Positions 5,865-9,512 of a DNA stretch of 9,512 nt are shown piece after piece (the first letter of the stretch is position 1; every line of letters starts with the position of its first letter). The position numbers were made by a program, and so were the translations under genes. The notes below the pieces were generated by a model. The model did not search any database. It worked only from the letters and a program-made list of their open reading frames with translations, and was not told the DNA's origin. The stretch comes from Paracoccaceae bacterium. Its GTDB lineage: Bacteria > Pseudomonadota > Alphaproteobacteria > Rhodobacterales > Rhodobacteraceae. The DNA lies in the NCBI GenBank assembly GCA_007131945.1, contig SLPP01000167.1, positions 1 to 9,512 of the forward strand, given 5' to 3'.

Positions 5865-5903
5865 AAAAACAGCCGGTTGCCGGAGCGTCCAACCTTGGAC
5901 GCT
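5865..5903 (-). terminator. Likely intrinsic terminator of the lolC-lolD operon
   Basis: Read on the minus strand after the lolD stop, a perfect 9-base-pair inverted repeat (5903-5884, arm AGCGTCCAA, 2-base centre) is followed at once by a small hairpin CCGG-CAA-CCGG (5883-5873), then CTG and TTTTT (5869-5865). The order of stem(s) then a T run suits Rho-independent termination 24 to 62 bases after lolD. The stem next to the T run is only 4 base pairs, so efficiency is uncertain. The larger palindrome could instead be a protein-binding site. Confidence 0.5.
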
Positions 5904-5926
5904 GGCCCGGAAAGGCTGCCCCTCGG

Positions 5927-6613
5927 CTAGTCGTCGGCCTCCACCCGCCCTTCGCGCAGCCGCAGCCGGCGGTCCATCCGCGCGGCGAGTTCGAGGTTGT
6001 GGGTGGCGATCAGCGCCGCGAGCCCGGTGCCGCGGACCAGCTCCATCAGCACGCCGAAGACCTGGTCCGAGGTGCCGGGATCGAGATTGCCGGTGGGCTC
6101 GTCGGCGAGCAGGATCTGCGGCGCGTTCGCCATCGCCCGGCAGAAGGCCACGCGCTGCTGCTCGCCCCCCGAAAGCGCGGCGGGGCGGTGATCGGTGCGC
6201 TCGGCCAGTCCCACACGCGCCAGGAGGTCGCGCGCGCGCTCGGCGGCGCGGGCGCGGCCCGCGCCGTTGGCAAGCTGCGGCAGGGCGACATTCTCGAGCG
6301 CGGTGAATTCGGGCAGCAGGTGATGGAACTGGTAGACGAAGCCGATCCGGTTGCGGCGGGCGAGCGTGCGGGCGTCATCGCCAAGGCTTCCCATGTCGCG
6401 CCCGTCGATCACCACGCGCCCCGCATCGGGCTGGTCCAGGAGCCCGGCGATGTGCAGCAGCGTCGACTTCCCCGCGCCCGAGGGGGCGACCAGCGCCACG
6501 ACCTCGCCGCGCGCGAGCGTCAGGCTCGCGCCGGCGAGCACATGGACGGGTGCCGCCAGCGCCCGACGATAGGTCTTCTCGATCGCCTCGAGCGCGAGGA
6601 CCGGCTCATTCAT
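5927..6613 (-). CDS. lolD: LolD, ATP-binding subunit of the lipoprotein-releasing ABC transporter
   Basis: LolD powers the inner-membrane complex that detaches mature lipoproteins and hands them to LolA. The 228-residue product has all ABC motifs: Walker [10 protein letters not shown] (43-51), Q-loop Gln95 in [10 protein letters not shown], signature [10 protein letters not shown] (148-157), Walker B ILLADEP with catalytic Glu172, and the switch His205 in [23 protein letters not shown] is typical of LolD among MacB/LolD/FtsE-type ATPases. Its ATG lies inside the end of the permease gene (8-base overlap, in the sequence TATGAATGA), and no Shine-Dalgarno precedes it, so translation is probably coupled. 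A terminator follows. Length is normal for the family. Confidence 0.95.
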   Translation of the reverse strand: MNEPVLALEAIEKTYRRALAAPVHVLAGASLTLARGEVVALVAPSGAGKSTLLHIAGLLDQPDAGRVVIDGRDMGSLGDDARTLARRNRIGFVYQFHHLLPEFTALENVALPQLANGAGRARAAERARDLLARVGLAERTDHRPAALSGGEQQRVAFCRAMANAPQILLADEPTGNLDPGTSDQVFGVLMELVRGTGLAALIATHNLELAARMDRRLRLREGRVEADD

Positions 6614-7892
6614 AGCGCAGCGCCTCGACCGGGTTCATCCGCGCCGCCCGCCGGGCCGGAAAGAGCGTGACGATGAACGACAGCCCCAGCGACAGCGCCA
6701 CCGCGCGCCCGACGTCCCAGGCCCGCAGCTCGGCCGGCAGCGCGTAGATTCCGCGGATGGAGGGATCCCAGACATCCCCGCCCGAGACATAGTTCACCAC
6801 GGCAAAGATCGGGTCGATGTAGATCGTGAAGAGCACGCCCAGGATCACCCCGAAGACCGTCCCCAGGACCCCGATCGAGGCCCCGCAGAGGAAGAAGACC
6901 CGCATCACCGATCCCTCGGTCAGACCCATCGTGCGCAGGATGCCGATGTCGCGGCCCTTGTTCTTCACCAGCATGATCAGCCCCGAGATGATGTTCATCG
7001 CCGCGATCAGAACCAGGATCGAGAGGATGACGAACATCACGTTGTCCTCGATCGTCAGCGCGCGCAGGAAGGCGCCGGCGCTGTCGCGCCATGTCCAGAG
7101 CATCGCCCGCCCGCCCGCCGCCTGCAGGATCGGGATGGACAGGGCTTCTATCCTGTCGGGATCGGCGACCATCACCTCCAGCTCGTCGGCAACGTCGTCG
7201 CGGTTGAAATAGAGCTGTGCCTCGGCGAAGGGCATGTAGACGCGCGTTCGGTCGATATCGTAGCGCCCGGCGGTGAAGATGTAGACGACCTCGTAGGCCG
7301 AGACCCTGAGCGAGGTGCCGAAGGCCGTTTGCGCACCGTCGGGCGAGATCAGCCGGATCCGGTCGCCGACCACGACGCCAAGCTCGCGCGCGACGCCCGA
7401 ACCGATGGCGATGCCCTCCTCGAAACGGCGGATATCGCCGCGCGCTTCCTCGGGATCGGCGATACGGGGGATGGTCAGCAGATCGGCATGGCGGATGCCG
7501 AAGACCTCGACCCCGGCCGAGCGGTCGTCGCGGCTGGCCATGACCTGACCCTTGACCAGCGGCGCGACACGCGTGACGCCGGGCACCGCAGCGATGCGGT
7601 CGGCCATCGCGTCGAAATCCTCGAGCACCCGCCGCGCCCGCCCGTCGGCGCCAATGGTGGGCGCGGCATAGACGGTCACATGCGCGTTGGCGCCGAGGAT
7701 CGTGTCGACGAACTCTGCCCGGAAGCCCGACCGCACGGCGAGCGTGGCAATGAGCGCGAAGACCGCCAGCGTGATGCCGATGAGCGAGATCCAGGTCATC
7801 ACGCTGACCCCGCCCTCGGCACGCCGCGCGCGCAGGTAGCGCCAGGCGATCATCCATTCATGGGCGGCGAAGGGGCGGGTCTTGCCGGTCAT
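6606..7892 (-). CDS. lolC: LolC/LolE-family lipoprotein-releasing ABC transporter permease
   Basis: This 428-residue integral membrane protein is the partner of LolD. It has the MacB-like plan: a short cytoplasmic N-terminus ([17 protein letters not shown]), a first membrane helix (about 30-53, [23 protein letters not shown]), a large periplasmic domain (about 57-290), then three helices near the C-terminus, ending in the characteristic NPVEALRYE. The sequence [14 protein letters not shown] followed by VRSGF is typical of the LolC/E family. Only one permease gene is present, so the transporter may use this protein as a homodimer (the LolF arrangement described in other bacteria), unless a second copy lies elsewhere. 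I chose ATG 7892 because the family similarity begins a few residues later; the Shine-Dalgarno is weak. An in-frame TTG at 7949 would place the start inside a probable promoter, so I reject it. Confidence 0.93.
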   Translation of the reverse strand: MTGKTRPFAAHEWMIAWRYLRARRAEGGVSVMTWISLIGITLAVFALIATLAVRSGFRAEFVDTILGANAHVTVYAAPTIGADGRARRVLEDFDAMADRIAAVPGVTRVAPLVKGQVMASRDDRSAGVEVFGIRHADLLTIPRIADPEEARGDIRRFEEGIAIGSGVARELGVVVGDRIRLISPDGAQTAFGTSLRVSAYEVVYIFTAGRYDIDRTRVYMPFAEAQLYFNRDDVADELEVMVADPDRIEALSIPILQAAGGRAMLWTWRDSAGAFLRALTIEDNVMFVILSILVLIAAMNIISGLIMLVKNKGRDIGILRTMGLTEGSVMRVFFLCGASIGVLGTVFGVILGVLFTIYIDPIFAVVNYVSGGDVWDPSIRGIYALPAELRAWDVGRAVALSLGLSFIVTLFPARRAARMNPVEALRYE

Positions 7893-7920
7893 TCTCGGGG
7901 TCCGGGTTGAAGGCGCGCGC

Positions 7921-7949
7921 AACCTCGGCGCAAAGCGTGGCGGGGTCAA
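7921..7949 (-). promoter_or_regulatory. Candidate promoter of the lolC-lolD operon
   Basis: On the minus strand TTGACC (7949-7944) is followed after 17 bases by GAGGTT (7926-7921), 28 bases before the lolC ATG. The -35 is strong; the -10 is GC-shifted, as is common in Rhodobacteraceae. Its presence suggests lolC-lolD can be transcribed apart from proS and the acetyltransferase, although read-through from those genes (126-base gap, same strand) remains possible. Confidence 0.42.
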
Positions 7950-8018
7950 GGGCGGACGTGGCGCCGCCGCGGCGCGGAGCGCTCACCTTCGCATCATCGC
8001 GTGGTCGATGCGCGCCGT

Positions 8019-8474
8019 TCAGAGCGGCTTTCGGTAGACGATGAAGGACGAGCGCGGCACGATCGTGTCGTAGAGCGAGCGCGCGGCGCCGTTGTATTCC
8101 TGCGTCTGCCAGTAGAGGCGGAAGGCGCCGGCGGCGCGCGCGGCGTCCTCGCAGGCGAGGATCAGCGCGCGGGCGGCGTCGCTGCCGCGCGCCGCCGGGT
8201 CGACATAAAGGTCCTGCAGGTAGCAGATCGGCTGCACCGACCAGGTCGAGGCGTGGAAGAGGTAGTTGCAGATGCCGATGGCCTTTCCGTCCCGCTCCGC
8301 CACCAGGCAGGCCATGTCGCTTTCCGGGTCCAGAAGCCGCGCCCAGGTCGCCGCGGTTACCTCCTCGGGCACTGCAGCTCGGTAAAACCGCAGGTAGCCA
8401 GCCCAGAGCCGACGCCAGTCGGCCTCGTCCCGCGGTTCGGCCGGGCGGATCAGGGGCTCAGCGATGCGGTTCAT
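8019..8474 (-). CDS. GNAT-family N-acetyltransferase
   Basis: This 151-residue protein fits a single GNAT fold, which transfers an acetyl group from acetyl-CoA to an amine. Visible parts are the N-terminal helix region ([23 protein letters not shown]), the central strands ([20 protein letters not shown]), motif A ([21 protein letters not shown], about 104-124) and the C-terminal motif B region ([17 protein letters not shown]). The pyrophosphate-binding loop usually reads R/Q-x-x-G-x-G/A; here it is RGSDAA, with Asp at the central Gly position. The acceptor cannot be predicted. The ATG at 8474 is supported by GGAGG (8485-8481) six bases upstream and overlaps the end of proS by 17 bases, so the two are surely cotranscribed. 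A link to proline or tRNA metabolism is not shown by this. Confidence 0.88.
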   Translation of the reverse strand: MNRIAEPLIRPAEPRDEADWRRLWAGYLRFYRAAVPEEVTAATWARLLDPESDMACLVAERDGKAIGICNYLFHASTWSVQPICYLQDLYVDPAARGSDAARALILACEDAARAAGAFRLYWQTQEYNGAARSLYDTIVPRSSFIVYRKPL

Positions 8475-9512
8475 AGATCGCCTCCAATCGCGTGACGGCT
8501 TCCTCCGGGGTCACCTCCTCGCTCTCGCCGGTCCGCCGGCTGGTCAGTTCGACCTTGCCCGCGGCCAGCCCGCGCGGCCCCACCGTCACCCGCCAGGGCA
8601 GGCCGATCAGGTCCATCTTGGCGAATTTCGCCCCCGCGCGCTCCTCGGTGTCGTCGTAGAGCGGGTCGAGGCCGCGCGCCTTGAGCGCGGCGTAGAGGCT
8701 TTCGCAGGCGGCATCGGTTGCCGCGTCGCCCTGGCGCAGGTTGACGATCCCGGCGTGGAAGGGGGTGACGCCCTCGGGCCAGATGATGCCGCGCGCGTCG
8801 TGGTTGGCCTCGATGATCGCGCCCAGAAGGCGGGAGACGCCGATCCCGTGGCTGCCCATGTGCACCGGCACGCGCTGCCCCTCGGCGTTCACCACCACCG
8901 CGCCCATCGGCTCGGAATACTCGGTGCCGAAGTAGAAGATCTGGCCGACCTCGATCCCGCGGGCAGAGCGGCGGCGCGCCTCGGGGATCTGCTGGAACAG
9001 GGCCTCGTCATGGGTCTCGTCGGTGCGGGCGTAGCGCGAGGTGAACTCCTCCAGCACGCGCTGGCACTGTTCGCGGTCATTGTAGTCGATTTCGCGATCG
9101 CCGAAGCGCAGGTCGGTGATCTCGCTGTCGTAGAAGACCTCGGATTCGCCCGTCTCGGCGAGGATCATGAACTCGTGGGTATAGTCGCCGCCGATGGGCC
9201 CGGCGTCCGCGCGCATCGGGATCGCCTGCAGGCCCATGCGCTCGTAGGTCCTGAGGTAGCTGACCAGGTGGCGGTTGTAGGCGTGCAGCGCCGCCTTCTT
9301 GTCGATGTCGAAGTTGTAGCCGTCCTTCATCAGGAACTCGCGCCCGCGCATGACGCCGAAGCGCGGGCGGATCTCGTCGCGGAACTTCCACTGGATGTGG
9401 TAGAGCGTGAGCGGCAGGTCGCGGTAGCTGCTGACGTGGCTGCGGAAGATATCGGTGATCATCTCCTCGTTGGTCGGCCCGTAGAGCATGTCGCGATCGT
9501 GGCGGTCCTTCA
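8458..9512 (-). CDS. proS: ProS, prolyl-tRNA synthetase, alphaproteobacterial short type (C-terminal 350 residues; 5' end outside window)
   Basis: ProS charges tRNA-Pro with proline in the cytoplasm. The visible frame starts beyond the right edge; the residues before the internal Met at 9489 read KDRHDRD. Class II features are clear: [12 protein letters not shown], motif 2 in [26 protein letters not shown], and motif 3 in [38 protein letters not shown] then opens the anticodon-binding domain, which holds [21 protein letters not shown] and ends near LEAIYEPHR. Between motifs 2 and 3 there is no insertion of about 180 residues, so this is the short alpha type that lacks the INS editing domain of E. 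coli ProS. The family length of about 440 implies roughly 90 residues outside the window. Such short enzymes often rely on a separate YbaK/ProX-type editing protein; none is in this window. Confidence 0.96.
   Translation of the reverse strand, partial: KDRHDRDMLYGPTNEEMITDIFRSHVSSYRDLPLTLYHIQWKFRDEIRPRFGVMRGREFLMKDGYNFDIDKKAALHAYNRHLVSYLRTYERMGLQAIPMRADAGPIGGDYTHEFMILAETGESEVFYDSEITDLRFGDREIDYNDREQCQRVLEEFTSRYARTDETHDEALFQQIPEARRRSARGIEVGQIFYFGTEYSEPMGAVVVNAEGQRVPVHMGSHGIGVSRLLGAIIEANHDARGIIWPEGVTPFHAGIVNLRQGDAATDAACESLYAALKARGLDPLYDDTEERAGAKFAKMDLIGLPWRVTVGPRGLAAGKVELTSRRTGESEEVTPEEAVTRLEAIYEPHR

Noticed and set aside
6610..7857. Second minus-strand open frame (415 codons) within the lolC-family permease gene
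   Set aside because: It is out of frame with the LolC protein, lacks hydrophobic segments and is Arg-rich. The other frame gives a full family match ending in NPVEALRYE.
7893..8018. Terminator after the acetyltransferase gene
   Set aside because: A 6-bp GC hairpin is present near 7960-7980 but no T run follows, and such repeats are common by chance at this GC content.

Overview
The window looks like a chromosomal piece of a GC-rich alphaproteobacterium, most likely Rhodobacteraceae (Paracoccus/Rhodobacter-like). This rests on strong GC bias at third codon positions, an alpha-type prolyl-tRNA synthetase without the editing insert, a LolC-type permease immediately followed by lolD, the nrdR-ribD pair, and TTGAAA/TAGGCT and TTGACC/GAGGTT style promoters. 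No tRNA, rRNA, insertion sequence, integrase or CRISPR repeat was seen.

Layout, left to right. (1) 1-786, minus: the N-terminal part of coaBC (coenzyme A biosynthesis), cut by the left edge, with a good promoter just upstream. (2) 787-1034: divergent control region. It holds an AT-richer promoter, an imperfect inverted repeat and a run of ten T directly before a strong ribosome binding site. (3) 1035-3001, plus: a two-gene cassette. The first gene encodes a subtilisin-type (S8) serine protease with an N-terminal prodomain but no signal peptide. The second encodes a 120-residue protein that aligns over its whole length with that prodomain and stops where the catalytic part would begin. A perfect GC-rich hairpin lies between them. 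(4) 3003-3290, minus: a small helical protein of unknown function, convergent with the cassette and one base from it. (5) 3446-5056, minus: nrdR then ribD, probably one transcript. (6) 5176-5604, minus: a small exported L,D-transpeptidase-fold protein. (7) 5605-5926: non-coding, with competing hairpin arms, an AT-rich patch and a likely terminator for the lol operon. (8) 5927-7892, minus: lolC-family permease and lolD, overlapping by 8 bases, with a candidate promoter. (9) 8019 to the right edge, minus: proS (truncated at its N-terminal end) overlapping a GNAT acetyltransferase by 17 bases.

Most genes are housekeeping: CoA and riboflavin synthesis, ribonucleotide reductase control, cell-wall modification, lipoprotein export and tRNA charging. 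The part that does not fit is the plus-strand cassette. Its protease has an intact Asp-His-Ser triad, and its partner looks like a free-standing copy of the prodomain, so the pair may be a protease with a dedicated inhibitor, chaperone or immunity protein. That role is inferred from internal sequence similarity and gene order. The similarity itself can be read directly from the two translations.
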